DNA of 64,000 bases, from positions 7,357,001-7,421,000 of the forward strand of contig NZ_CP095855.1 of the NCBI RefSeq assembly GCF_023100805.1, given 5' to 3'. Position numbers and translations under genes: made by a program. This stretch comes from Chitinophaga filiformis (GTDB lineage: Bacteria; Bacteroidota; Bacteroidia; Chitinophagales; Chitinophagaceae). The number at the start of each line of letters is the position of its first letter. The stretch's first letter is position 1. This document shows, piece after piece, positions 52,408 through 61,257 of the stretch. Below the pieces are notes generated by a model. It was not told where the DNA came from. It did not search any database and saw only the letters and a program-made list of their open reading frames with translations.

Positions 52408-53355
52408 CTATTTCTTTTCTTCCTCTTTTTTCTCCTCTCCTACATAATGCAGTTCAGGGTATTTCATTGCATTAGTGATCAGCTGAACGGCCAGTTTTAG
52501 GATCAGCGCTTCCTCTTTCGCTTTCAGTTTCTCAACATCATCTGTAGGCTTGTGATAATCGTCATGCGGACCGGTATGCAGGAAGATCACCGGTACCTGG
52601 TGCATAAAGAAGTTGTGATGATCTGAAGCGCCTTTGCCCGATCCGTCTGTAAAATAGTGGATGCCCGGTTCCTGCGCATCTTTGAATACTACGGGCCATT
52701 CCTGCGCAGTCGCATAACCGCCTATACCGATACCCCGTTCTTCATTGTACCTTCCTATCATATCCATATTCAGCATGAAATGTACATTGGTTAGCGGAAT
52801 GGTGGGATTGGCCGTAAAATACTTTGATCCCTGCAGGCCCATCTCTTCTCCTCCAAAAGAAATGAACAGGAAGTTAAACGGCTCTTTCTGCCCGTTCCCT
52901 GTAAAGTAGCGCATCAGTTCCAGCAGCCCTGCCACACCAGATGCATTGTCGTCAGCGCCATTGTGAATTTGCCCCACGGGGTATTTCCCGTCATATAATG
53001 CGGCAGTACCCAGGTGATCGTAGTGAGCGCCGATAATGATCGTTTTGGCAGCACCGTTGTCCAGGAAACCGATCACATTTCTGCTGTGCAGGTTTTTGTG
53101 CTCTTTTCTGTCGAAAGTAAAGTCCTGAAAATAGCTGCCGCCATTGCCGGGCGTCAATCCGGCCTGCTTAAATTGTTTGGCTACATAGTTGCTGGCTTTA
53201 AGGCCCCCCTTTTCATTAGTGCCCCGGCCTTTCAATTTGTTGGAGGCCAGATAGCCCACCGTCTTTTGTATCCGGCTGGCAGATGGTTGGTAATCCTGTG
53301 CGTAAGAAGAAGAATGAACAGTTGCGGCTATTGCCAGAAACAATAGATATTTCAT
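52408..53355 (-). CDS. M28-family zinc aminopeptidase, exported
   Basis: The 315-residue protein has a signal peptide (MKYLLFLAIAATVHSSSYAQ) and an M28 peptidase domain. Zinc ligands are visible in IIGAHYDHLG, NGADDNASGVAGLLEL and SFGGEEMGLQGS, followed by FMLNMDMIGRYNEERG, GASDHHNFFMHQVPVIFLHTGPHDDYHKPTDD. The last ten residues are a Lys/Glu run. Such enzymes remove N-terminal amino acids from peptides in the periplasm or outside. A terminator separates it from yidC upstream. Confidence 0.93.
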   Translation of the reverse strand: MKYLLFLAIAATVHSSSYAQDYQPSASRIQKTVGYLASNKLKGRGTNEKGGLKASNYVAKQFKQAGLTPGNGGSYFQDFTFDRKEHKNLHSRNVIGFLDNGAAKTIIIGAHYDHLGTAALYDGKYPVGQIHNGADDNASGVAGLLELMRYFTGNGQKEPFNFLFISFGGEEMGLQGSKYFTANPTIPLTNVHFMLNMDMIGRYNEERGIGIGGYATAQEWPVVFKDAQEPGIHYFTDGSGKGASDHHNFFMHQVPVIFLHTGPHDDYHKPTDDVEKLKAKEEALILKLAVQLITNAMKYPELHYVGEEKKEEEKK

Positions 53356-53388
53356 AAGGTCAGATTAAATGCATGAATCCTGAAAATA

Positions 53389-53418
53389 CAGAAGGCTTCC
53401 ATTGTGGGAAGCCTTCTG
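53389..53418 (-). terminator. Terminator after yidC
   Basis: CAGAAGGCTTCC (53389-53400), loop ATTGTG, GGAAGCCTTCTG (53407-53418). On the minus strand it is followed by TATTTTCAGG, a modest T-run; the perfect 12-bp stem makes it a good stop. Confidence 0.8.
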
Positions 53419-53447
53419 CTAATATACTATGTTAAAAAGATCGGATA

Positions 53448-55301
53448 CTATTGCTTTTTACGTTGCTGAATGTCCTGCTGACGCTTCTGCATATCTGCCT
53501 GGCGTTTCTGCATATCTTCCAGCTTCTCCTGCCATTTTGATTTGCTGGCCGGTTTCTTTTTATTCTCCTGGATTTGTGCGTGGATCTTATCATGATTCAC
53601 GAAGAACTTCTGGATCGCCCACTGCAGACCGATACTGATCACGTTAGACAGGAAGTAATAGAAGGTCAGCGCTGATGCCAGGCGGTTGAAGATCCCCAAC
53701 AGCATGACAGGGAATACATACGGCATATATTTCATTACCGGATTGCTCTGATCTGCCATACCACGGTTATTGAACGCCAGCATCAGGCTCGTAGCGGTCA
53801 TCAGCAGCGTGAACAAGCTCACGTGATTACCGTAGAATGGAATAGTGAACGGCAGGTCCAGGATGGAATCGTAGGCAGAAAGGTCTTTCGCCCACAGGAA
53901 GCTTTCCTGTCTCAGCTCGATAGAAGAAGGGAAGAAGCTGTACATCGCCACCAGGATAGGCAGCTGCATCAGTGCTGGTAAACAACCACCCAATGGGTTT
54001 ACACCGGCGCTCTTGAATAACTTCATCTGCTCCATACCGAATGTCTGCTGATCATCAGCATATTTTGCCTTCAGCTCATCAATTTCCGGTTTGAGCACTT
54101 TCATTTTAGCCTGAGATACGTAGCTCTGGTAAGTGAAAGGCGCTATCAGCAGGCGGATGAACAGGGTAAGCAGAATGATAATGATACCGTAGTTACCGAT
54201 AAATCCGCTCAGGAAGTTAAACACAGGGATGATCACCCATTTGTTCACATACTTAACGAAAGCGAAGATACCGGAGCCCAGTGGAATGATGCTTTCCAGA
54301 CCGATATCGAAAGATTTCAGGGTCTTATAGTGGTTAGGACCGTAGTAAATCTCTATCGGGAAAGTAAAATCATGTGCACGGTTGTATGGAAGTTCGATGC
54401 TTGCGAATGTCTGTCCTACGATATTACCGCTTTCAGGCACTTTTGTGTTCACTTCCGCGCCGGCAAAACGGGCATCATTTCTGGCTATAAAGGTCGTGTT
54501 GAAGAACTGCTGTTTCACACTGAACCATTCCAGCTTGGAATCCAACTTCTGGTGGCTGGTACGTTCGAGGGTGAAATAGTCATGTTTGCCGTCTGTATTC
54601 CGGTAATGTACCTGGTTGTTCAGACGCTCGTTCTGCATGTCTTTTTCCTGCTTGTCATTCTGGGAATCCCATTGCAGGGTTAGGGTTTTCTGACCGGCAG
54701 GCAGCACATTTTCCAGGCCGATAGCACGGATATCGAAATCCATGGCATAACCATCCTGTTTCAAAGTATATACATACTCCAGGTACTGGCCGGGGTTGGA
54801 GGTAGACAGGCGGTAGGTAATGGCCTGGCTGCCATCTGCCAGCTGTTGTACATTACCACCGGTAAAGTACAGGTCTGAAGTATTTAATAAAGTATTGTTA
54901 TTGGCAGGAACCTGCAGGGAAATACGATTGAAAGAGCCGTTTACGAGCAATAAAGGTTTACCCTGGAAGTCCTTGAATTGTTTCAGCTGTACCTGTGAAG
55001 GCTGTCCACCATGGTTGGAGAAGGTGATTTTCAGCACTTTATTCTCCAGTACGGCAGCCTGCTGAGTGCCATTGGCAGCACCTGCGAAGGTACCATATGT
55101 GCCGGCAAGTTTGCTGGAATCGGGTACACCCCCGGTCGTGTAGGTGGCGGTATCAACAGGTTTGGGCTTGTTAAGATTAGCTATGGAATCCTGGCGGTCC
55201 TTCTCTCTTTTTGCGGCAACCTGTTGTTTCTGGTTAAAGAAAATGTAACCAACAAACAACACTCCCAGTAGTACAAAGCCAATGACTGAGTTTCTGTCCA
55301 T
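53448..55301 (-). CDS. yidC: Membrane protein insertase YidC
   Basis: The start is ATG 55301 (MDRNSVIGFVLLGVLFVGYIFF); a TTG three codons upstream is not needed. The 617-residue protein has an N-terminal membrane anchor, a large periplasmic beta-sandwich domain (about 60-350), and the conserved insertase core (about 370-580: YGIIIILLTLFIRLLIAPFTYQSY with the conserved Arg, KSAGVNPLGGCLPALMQLPIL, PFYGNHVSLFTLLMTATSLM). The tail is basic and glutamine-rich. YidC inserts membrane proteins alone or with SecYEG. It follows pyrG on the same strand, a common order in Bacteroidota. Confidence 0.96.
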   Translation of the reverse strand: MDRNSVIGFVLLGVLFVGYIFFNQKQQVAAKREKDRQDSIANLNKPKPVDTATYTTGGVPDSSKLAGTYGTFAGAANGTQQAAVLENKVLKITFSNHGGQPSQVQLKQFKDFQGKPLLLVNGSFNRISLQVPANNNTLLNTSDLYFTGGNVQQLADGSQAITYRLSTSNPGQYLEYVYTLKQDGYAMDFDIRAIGLENVLPAGQKTLTLQWDSQNDKQEKDMQNERLNNQVHYRNTDGKHDYFTLERTSHQKLDSKLEWFSVKQQFFNTTFIARNDARFAGAEVNTKVPESGNIVGQTFASIELPYNRAHDFTFPIEIYYGPNHYKTLKSFDIGLESIIPLGSGIFAFVKYVNKWVIIPVFNFLSGFIGNYGIIIILLTLFIRLLIAPFTYQSYVSQAKMKVLKPEIDELKAKYADDQQTFGMEQMKLFKSAGVNPLGGCLPALMQLPILVAMYSFFPSSIELRQESFLWAKDLSAYDSILDLPFTIPFYGNHVSLFTLLMTATSLMLAFNNRGMADQSNPVMKYMPYVFPVMLLGIFNRLASALTFYYFLSNVISIGLQWAIQKFFVNHDKIHAQIQENKKKPASKSKWQEKLEDMQKRQADMQKRQQDIQQRKKQ

Positions 55302-55418
55302 GAAATTCAATTAAAATTTAGGCAGCAAAGGTAAGTAAAAGCAACAAGCTTTCAGTTGTAATCAACAAAGTTAATACCTCGCTGTTACCACTGAAAGCCT
55401 GTTACTTATAAATATTCA

Positions 55419-57071
55419 TTATTGGTGAGCAATCTTTTCTTCAGCAACTTTTGCCTTATTGGTCTTGTCTTCTGCATACTGTTTCGCGGCAGCAATGAAG
55501 TGTACGAACAGGGGTGCAGGAGCCTCCACAGTGCTTTTCAGTTCAGGATGGAACTGGCAGCCTACAAAGAATGGATGGTCAGGTAATTCCACCATTTCTA
55601 CCAGCCCGCTTTCCGGGTTGCGGCCGGAAGGGATCATGCCCGCCTTTTCAAAATCGGCCAGGTACTGGCCATTGAATTCATAGCGGTGACGGTGGCGCTC
55701 GCTGATGGTAGTACTACCGTAAATGGCGGCAGCCCTTGAACCTGGCGTTAATTCACAGGTATAGGCGCCGAGACGCATGGTACCACCTTTAACAGTGATC
55801 TTTTTCTGCTCTTCCATGAGACCGATCACCGCATGAGGTGTATCAGGGTTCATTTCTGTAGAGTGGGCATCTTTCCAGCCTATTACGTTACGGGCATATT
55901 CCACAACGCTCATCTGCATACCCAGGCAGATGCCGAAGAATGGCAGGTTGTTCTCACGGGCATATTGTATAGCTACGATCTTTCCTTCAATACCACGATG
56001 ACCAAAGCCGGGAGCTACCAGCAGACCATCCAGGTTGCGCAGTTTTTCTGCCACGTTCTCCTGGGTAAGGAATTCAGAATGAATGTTTTGTACTACCACT
56101 TTACACTCATTCATAGCACCTGCATGTATGAATGACTCCAGGATGGATTTATAAGCATCCTGCAGCTCCACATACTTCCCGATCAGACCGATGGTCACCT
56201 TTGACTTCGGATATTTCAGTTTATCCAGGAAAGCGCGCCATTTGGTCATATCTGGTTCTCTTTCAATAGGGATGTGCAGTTTCTTCATACAGATCACATC
56301 CAGTTTCTCACGCAGCATTTCCAGCGGCACTTCATAGATGGTGCTCATATCTGTAGCCTCGATCACCGCATCTACCGTCACATTACAGAACAGTGCAATT
56401 TTCTTTTTCAGATCATTGTACATGGGCTCTTCCGTACGGCAAACGATCACGTCAGGATGTACGCCGTTCTCACTCATCATCTTTACGGAGTGCTGTGTAG
56501 GCTTGGTTTTCAACTCTTTAGCCGCACGCAGGTAAGGTATCAGGGTCAGGTGTACTACCAGGCAATCCTGTTCATCCAGTTCCCATTGCAACTGGCGAAC
56601 CGCCTCTATATAAGGCAGGGACTCGATGTCGCCCACAGTACCACCCAGCTCGGTGATGACGATATCATATTTACCGTCTTTACCCAGCAGCAGGATCCTG
56701 CGTTTGATCTCATCAGTAATGTGAGGTACTACCTGTACGGTTTTACCCAGGTAGGCGCCTTCACGCTCCTTGTTAATAACAGTCTGATAAATACGGCCGG
56801 TGGTCACGTTATTCGCCTGGGAGGTAGGCGTATTCAGAAAACGTTCGTAGTGGCCAAGGTCAAGGTCAGTTTCAGCGCCATCTTCGGTTACATAGCACTC
56901 ACCGTGTTCGTAAGGGTTTAATGTTCCCGGATCCACATTGATATACGGATCAAATTTCTGAATAGTCACTCTAAAGCCACGAGCCTGCAATAATTTCGCC
57001 AGCGAAGCAGCTATAATTCCTTTACCCAACGAGGAAGTCACACCTCCCGTAACGAAGATATATTTTGCCAT
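55419..57071 (-). CDS. pyrG: CTP synthase
   Basis: PyrG makes CTP from UTP, ATP and glutamine. The 550 residues include the synthetase half with the P-loop FVTGGVTSSLGKGIIAASLA, IQKFDPYINVDPGTLNPYEHGE and GGTVGDIESLPYIEAVRQ. The amidotransferase half (about 295-540) shows FFGICLGMQMSVVEYARN with the nucleophile Cys and HPELKST with the catalytic His and Glu. A consensus promoter lies at 57170-57200, leaving a leader of roughly 90 bases. In that leader, ACTTGAC and GTCAAGT can pair. Its end is followed by yidC after 117 bases. Confidence 0.97.
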   Translation of the reverse strand: MAKYIFVTGGVTSSLGKGIIAASLAKLLQARGFRVTIQKFDPYINVDPGTLNPYEHGECYVTEDGAETDLDLGHYERFLNTPTSQANNVTTGRIYQTVINKEREGAYLGKTVQVVPHITDEIKRRILLLGKDGKYDIVITELGGTVGDIESLPYIEAVRQLQWELDEQDCLVVHLTLIPYLRAAKELKTKPTQHSVKMMSENGVHPDVIVCRTEEPMYNDLKKKIALFCNVTVDAVIEATDMSTIYEVPLEMLREKLDVICMKKLHIPIEREPDMTKWRAFLDKLKYPKSKVTIGLIGKYVELQDAYKSILESFIHAGAMNECKVVVQNIHSEFLTQENVAEKLRNLDGLLVAPGFGHRGIEGKIVAIQYARENNLPFFGICLGMQMSVVEYARNVIGWKDAHSTEMNPDTPHAVIGLMEEQKKITVKGGTMRLGAYTCELTPGSRAAAIYGSTTISERHRHRYEFNGQYLADFEKAGMIPSGRNPESGLVEMVELPDHPFFVGCQFHPELKSTVEAPAPLFVHFIAAAKQYAEDKTNKAKVAEEKIAHQ

Positions 57072-57169
57072 AAAATCTAAAAATTCTGTAGAATATACTT
57101 GACCTAAAGAGAAGCGCCGGACGACTTTTGGTGTAACCAGTCAAGTAAAAATAACTTCCGAAGGTCATG

Positions 57170-57200
57170 CAAAGTTAAGACAAATTTAAAGTGCTCCAAA
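57170..57200 (-). promoter_or_regulatory. Bacteroidota-type promoter of pyrG
   Basis: On the minus strand TTTG (57200-57197), 19 bases, then TAACTTTG (57177-57170). Both boxes and the spacing match the consensus exactly. The ATG of pyrG is at 57071. Confidence 0.85.
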
Positions 57201-57371
57201 AGGGATTTTCATATTTAGTTGTGATCGCACGTGTAACAAATTCATAATAAGTCGTTTCCAGCGAAAATTAAGCTTTATAATTTTATATCTCACGAAATCG
57301 CCCGGTGGCATTGCATTTCTTGCGTCTGTCAGGAAACTTCTTGCTAATTTTGCGCCGTAACAAATCAGCAT

Positions 57372-57887
57372 ATGACATTAACGCCCAAGCGTGCGCAGGA
57401 CTCCATGATCCAGATGACGGAACTGGTTTTGCCCAACGATACCAACACTTTCGGCAACCTGATGGGGGGCCGCCTCATGTACTGGATGGACATAGCCGCG
57501 GCGCTCGCCACTATGAAACATTGCAGTGCTCCGGTGGTAACTGCTTCTGTAGATAACATCTCTTTTGAAACCCCCATCAAACTGGGTAACGTAGTACATA
57601 TTGAAGCGAAAGTGAGCAGAGCATTTTCCACTTCTATGGAAGTGCACCTGCGGGTATGGGGAGAAGACCCGGTACAGCAGTACCGTTATAAGTCCAACGA
57701 GGCCTTTATGACTTTCGTAGCCCTGGATCCAAACGGAAAATCCAGGCTGGTACCCCAGATCATCCCTGATACTGAAGAAGAAAAGCAATTATATGAAGGC
57801 GCGATGCGCAGACGTCAGCTCCGTCTGATCCTGAGCGGGAAAATGAAACCCCAGGACGCAGAGGAACTGAAAGCCTTGTTCATTTAA
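57372..57887 (+). CDS. Acyl-CoA thioesterase (hotdog fold, YciA/BACH-like)
   Basis: The 171-residue protein matches cytosolic acyl-CoA hydrolases with a single hotdog domain: LPNDTNTFGNLMGGRLMYWMDIAAALATMKHC (with the active-site Asn/Asp region) and VVTASVDNISFETPIKLGNVVHIEAKV. The end is helical (EEEKQLYEGAMRRRQLRLILSG). It hydrolyses acyl-CoA to free fatty acid and CoA; chain preference unknown. TAATTTTG at 57345-57352, a -7 match, lies 20 bases before the start. Confidence 0.92.
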   Translation: MTLTPKRAQDSMIQMTELVLPNDTNTFGNLMGGRLMYWMDIAAALATMKHCSAPVVTASVDNISFETPIKLGNVVHIEAKVSRAFSTSMEVHLRVWGEDPVQQYRYKSNEAFMTFVALDPNGKSRLVPQIIPDTEEEKQLYEGAMRRRQLRLILSGKMKPQDAEELKALFI

Positions 57888-57940
57888 AATTATCAGCATC
57901 TCCCCGGATCATCTGTGTTTCGGGGAGCGTGCTTCCCCTC

Positions 57941-58609
57941 TCAGCTTTCCCCCTCCCACTCCTGGTAAAATTTCTCCAGGAAGGTTTCCATAAAAGCATG
58001 TCTTTCCATGGCCATCTGGCGACCTGTAGCTGTATTCATCCTGTCTTTCAGCAACAACAGTTTCTCGTAAAAGTGATTGATGGTTGGGGCTGTGCTGTTC
58101 TTATACTGTTCCTTTGTCATATAAAGGTCAGGCACAATGGCCGGATCGTATAAAGCCCGGTTCTTAAATCCGCCGTAATTAAATGCACGCGCCACACCAA
58201 TGGCGCCGATAGCATCCAGCCTGTCAGCATCCTGCACAACGGCCAGTTCGGGAGAATAAAAAGTACCGGCGTTATGACCACCCTTGAAAGAAATGTGCAG
58301 GATGATGTTCACCACATGCTGTATGATTGCTTCAGGCACACCTGCAGATTCGAGGTAGGCGCGGGCTTTCTGCGGACCAATATTCTCATCCCCGTTATGG
58401 AACTTGGAATCGGCAATATCGTGCAGCAGGGCACTGAGCTCGACTACCAACAGATCTACCTGCTCGCCGGCGGCGATCTTTCTGGCCAGTTTCCATACCC
58501 GGTAAATATGCCACCAGTCATGGCCGCCTTCAGCGCCCGCCAGCTCTTTTTTTACAAATTGCTCTGTCTGATCGATCAGTTGTTGCGTATCCGCAGTGTA
58601 TTGGCTCAT
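57941..58609 (-). CDS. HD-domain phosphohydrolase (YedJ-type)
   Basis: The start is ATG 58609 (MSQYTADTQQLIDQTEQFVKKEL); the frame upstream to a TTG at 58645 is less likely. The 222-residue protein shows the HD motif pattern: GGHDWWHIYRVWKLARKI (first His), LLVVELSALLHDIADSKF (HD), IILHISFKGG and VVQDADRLDAIGAIGVARAFNYGG with the last conserved Asp. It matches the YedJ/YpgQ-type nucleotide or metal-dependent phosphohydrolases; substrate unknown. It ends near the thioesterase gene, convergent. Confidence 0.88.
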   Translation of the reverse strand: MSQYTADTQQLIDQTEQFVKKELAGAEGGHDWWHIYRVWKLARKIAAGEQVDLLVVELSALLHDIADSKFHNGDENIGPQKARAYLESAGVPEAIIQHVVNIILHISFKGGHNAGTFYSPELAVVQDADRLDAIGAIGVARAFNYGGFKNRALYDPAIVPDLYMTKEQYKNSTAPTINHFYEKLLLLKDRMNTATGRQMAMERHAFMETFLEKFYQEWEGES

Positions 58610-59039
58610 AGGGCCAAATATATTATTTCTGCCTGGCAGCAGCAAAATGAGGGGTTACAATAACAGGAAAAACGAAGAAAAGGAGAAACTGAAAAGGAGG
58701 CTCATAGCATAATTGGTTTAGATACATTATTGTTGTTCACCCTCCTTCCTGCTTTCGGTTTCTCCCCCCTGGATTCCGGCATGCAAGTTAGAATTGATCA
58801 GGGATCTTGCTTCACTAAGATCTTCTTCGTTTTTCCTTCTGAATGGTTTAGCGTATTCGTTAGACTAATTTGGTGCATGCAACCATTCCATTGTTATTGA
58901 ACTTTAATGGCGGTTGGTAATTACGATTTAGATTAAAAAGATGTCCCCCTTAAAGAAGGGGGCAGTAGCATCATCGCATTACGCGATATAAATTCTGGTT
59001 GATAAAACTATAAAGAGCTGTCATAGCTACCCGGGAAAA

Positions 59040-59080
59040 TACCTTAGCGAGGCCCCTTTTGGGCCTCGACGCGTAAGGTA
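59040..59080. repeat. Imperfect hairpin, two-part stem
   Basis: TACCTTA (59040-59046) pairs with TAAGGTA (59074-59080), and the inner CGAGGCCC (59048-59055) pairs with GGGCCTCG (59061-59068); a small asymmetric internal loop lies between the two parts. No T-run follows. Confidence 0.6.
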
Positions 59081-59112
59081 TATACTTCAGGGAAGCGGGA
59101 ATACTTTATATT

Positions 59113-59220
59113 GGCGCGGCGTAAGGCGGGGGAATTTTGTGAACCCTGACTGCGAGGTCAAAAAAATTTAACTGGCCTTGCTGACCCTAGTACGGAGGTT
59201 CGCCCCGCCTTTTACCGCTG
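59113..59220 (+). ncRNA. Candidate structured RNA
   Basis: An outer stem pairs AAGGCGGGG-GAA (59123-59134) with TTCGCCCCGCCTT (59199-59211), one bulge, and can be extended by GCGG/CCGC outside. Inside, GCGAGGTCA (59152-59160) pairs with TGGCCTTGC (59173-59181) through nine pairs, two of them G-U if read as plus-strand RNA. On the minus strand those two would be mismatches, so an RNA made from the plus strand is favoured. I found no match to tmRNA, RNase P, SRP or 6S by eye, and no clear promoter. It could also be a mobile palindromic repeat. Confidence 0.35.
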
Positions 59221-59774
59221 AATTATTTCAATGTCAGATATACCCTTGCAGTATATCGCTTTACAGCATAGCGCCAGCTATCTCCGGATAATCAGAAGAT
59301 AGCGTTGTCCTTCCGCCTGGTTTAAGATTTTTTAAGGATGAATCTCTTTTTATGATAGAAATATCCTGTTTAAGCGTAATGCCGGTGTTATTGTAACGGA
59401 CCTTTTTGATAATTAATCTGCTGAATCTATTCTTTGAACCTATACGCATACAAAGACAAATAACACATAACAAATATTACAATATTATAAATATCCCTCA
59501 CAAAGAATCAAAAACATCAACTTTACATCCGTTTCACATTATAAAAATAGCAATCACAGTTCATATTTCACAATGATTTAAAGTAAAACACAAATATATT
59601 TATTTTACTAATGTAATAAGAAAGTACAGAAAAGCAGATGAAAGAGGATGAAACAGGGGTACTATTTTAACTGAAACAAATTGAATATTATCAGGCGGGT
59701 GGACACAGAAATGCCCGGCAATAGCTGCCGGTAAATTTAAGATGGGGAAATATTAAAAAGGAGAATAAGATGGG

Positions 59775-60356
59775 TTAATCTTTCCGGACCAGCACATCCG
59801 TAATCTTGTTGAGCTGTTTCACCTTTTCCGTAAAATCACCTTTCAGCCGGTCCCTTATCACCTGGAGCTTATCTAATACATCATTGATAGAACCCGGGAT
59901 CACTTCCTGCAGGACTTCTTTCAGACGTTTGGCAACGGTTGGGGATTTCCCGTTGGTAGAGATGGCTATCTTGAGATGGCCCTTCTGTACGATAGAGCCT
60001 AAATAAAAATCGCACAATTCAGGTGTATCAGCCACATTGATCAATACCCGGCTGCATTTCGCCTTTTCCCATATATACATGTTCAGCTCCTTATCGCTGG
60101 TGGCGGCAATGGCCAGGTCCTTTCCCAGCATATCGCCACAGGAAAAAGGTTTCTGGATCAGTTCCACGTTGGGCGCATGCTTTACCAGCTCCGTCAGTTC
60201 AGGCTGAAACCAGGTGGCCACTACGGTAATATTGGCCCCGGGACAGTTCTCCAGTAAGGCATTCACTTTTTCATGACCTATATTTCCCCCTCCCACAACC
60301 AGCACATGCAGGCGATTCAATTTAAAAAAGACCGGGAAAAGATGATTTTCTTCCAT
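59775..60356 (-). CDS. Siroheme synthase, precorrin-2 dehydrogenase/ferrochelatase (Met8/CysG-N type)
   Basis: Start chosen at ATG 60356 (MEENHLFPVFFKLNRLHVLVVGGGNIGHEKVNALL), giving the usual N-terminus. The 193-residue protein has the NAD-binding GGGNIGHEK loop, then LAIAATSDKELN, INVADTPELCDFYLGSIVQKG and LKIAISTNGKSPTVAKRLKE, the standard order of the CysG-B/Met8p domain. It oxidises precorrin-2 and inserts iron to make siroheme, the cofactor of the sulfite reductase encoded upstream in the same operon. An 87-base gap separates it from cobA. Confidence 0.93.
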   Translation of the reverse strand: MEENHLFPVFFKLNRLHVLVVGGGNIGHEKVNALLENCPGANITVVATWFQPELTELVKHAPNVELIQKPFSCGDMLGKDLAIAATSDKELNMYIWEKAKCSRVLINVADTPELCDFYLGSIVQKGHLKIAISTNGKSPTVAKRLKEVLQEVIPGSINDVLDKLQVIRDRLKGDFTEKVKQLNKITDVLVRKD

Positions 60357-60443
60357 AATGGTGCGATTACTGATTACACACGACAAATTACGTATCCATC
60401 CCTTACCCGGACTTCCCGTAATTTATCATGTGTAATTTATGAG

Positions 60444-61229
60444 TTATACAGCGATTTTCAATTGTTCTGCTATCCTTTCCTGTACTGCCTGGAAGGCTTC
60501 ATGAAAACGCACTACCTCGCCTACTACAATAATTGCTGGATTACGCAGGTTGTCCCGCAGGGCAATTTCTTTCAGATCGGCTACATTTCCAATACCTATC
60601 TTCTGGTCAGGCAGTGTTCCATTCTGAATAATGGCGGCTGGCACATTGCCTTTACCCTGCTCTATATATGCTGCTGAGATCTCCTCCAGTTTGCCCATCC
60701 CCATGAGTACTACTACGGTAGTATCTGCCTGGACAGCATAAGCCAGGTCACGGGATAAGCTCCCACTCTGTGTGGTACCTGTCAGGACCCAAAATCCTTC
60801 ACTCACATTACGCGCCGTAACAGGTATCCTGTTGATACCCGGTACGGAGATAGCACTTGTAATGCCCGGCACAACTTCCGTATCAATATTGAATTGCTGA
60901 GCGAAGGCCAGTTCTTCCTGCCCCCGGCCAAATACGAAGGAATCTCCTCCTTTGAGGCGTACCACGCTGCCATAGGTCAATGCATATTTCACGATCATGC
61001 GGTTGATCTCATCCTGCGAGTACACATGCATACCCGCACGCTTACCTACAAAGCGCTTCAGGCAATTGCTGGGCGCATGCTCGAGCAGCTCATTATTGGA
61101 AAGCGCGTCATAAAGGATCACCCTTGCCTGCTGTATGGCCTTCAGGCCTTTTACAGTGATCAGCTCAGGATCGCCCGGGCCCGCGCCTACCAGTGTCAAT
61201 TTCGGATGTATATTCTGCATAGTGTACAT
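60444..61229 (-). CDS. cobA: Uroporphyrinogen-III C-methyltransferase
   Basis: The 261-residue SUMT enzyme adds two methyl groups from SAM to uroporphyrinogen III to make precorrin-2, feeding siroheme. It shows LTLVGAGPGDPELITVKGLKAI, VRLKGGDSFVFGRGQEE, VVPGITSAISVPGINRIPVT, and TTVVLMGMGKL, all family marks. The N-terminus has two candidate ATGs (61229 and 61220). It starts 28 bases after the stop of the sulfite reductase gene and is in the same operon. Confidence 0.95.
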   Translation of the reverse strand: MYTMQNIHPKLTLVGAGPGDPELITVKGLKAIQQARVILYDALSNNELLEHAPSNCLKRFVGKRAGMHVYSQDEINRMIVKYALTYGSVVRLKGGDSFVFGRGQEELAFAQQFNIDTEVVPGITSAISVPGINRIPVTARNVSEGFWVLTGTTQSGSLSRDLAYAVQADTTVVVLMGMGKLEEISAAYIEQGKGNVPAAIIQNGTLPDQKIGIGNVADLKEIALRDNLRNPAIIVVGEVVRFHEAFQAVQERIAEQLKIAV

Positions 61230-61257
61230 TTAATAAGATGTGATGACCGCAAAACGC

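Larger units (their letters stand above)
58610..59774. other. Long gene-poor intergenic region
   Basis: About 1.17 kb with no convincing gene. From left to right it holds an open but start-less stretch on the minus strand (58660-58860), a small CCCCCTT-AAAG-AAGGGGG hairpin (58935-58953), a hairpin at 59040-59080, an RNA-like fold at 59113-59217, and a hairpin GATATAC/GTATATC (59238-59258). A low-confidence 70-codon minus-strand frame (59261-59473) and about 270 bases of AT-rich sequence up to the end of the siroheme gene complete it. See the separate structure features. Confidence 0.5.

Noticed and set aside
57890..57930. CTCCCCG/CGGGGAG hairpin as terminator of the thioesterase gene
   Set aside because: The loop is long and no T-run follows on either strand.
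58660..58860. Minus-strand open stretch with protein-like composition (KPFRRKNEEDLSEARS)
   Set aside because: It begins right after a TAG and contains no usable start codon; too short to assign. Possibly a gene remnant.
59113..59220. tmRNA, RNase P RNA, SRP RNA or 6S RNA
   Set aside because: Conserved cores of the first three are absent, and the fold is not the long open-bubble rod of 6S; left as an unclassified candidate.
59261..59473. 70-codon minus-strand ORF
   Set aside because: No family, poor composition and an AT-rich upstream region without a consensus promoter; kept only as a possibility.
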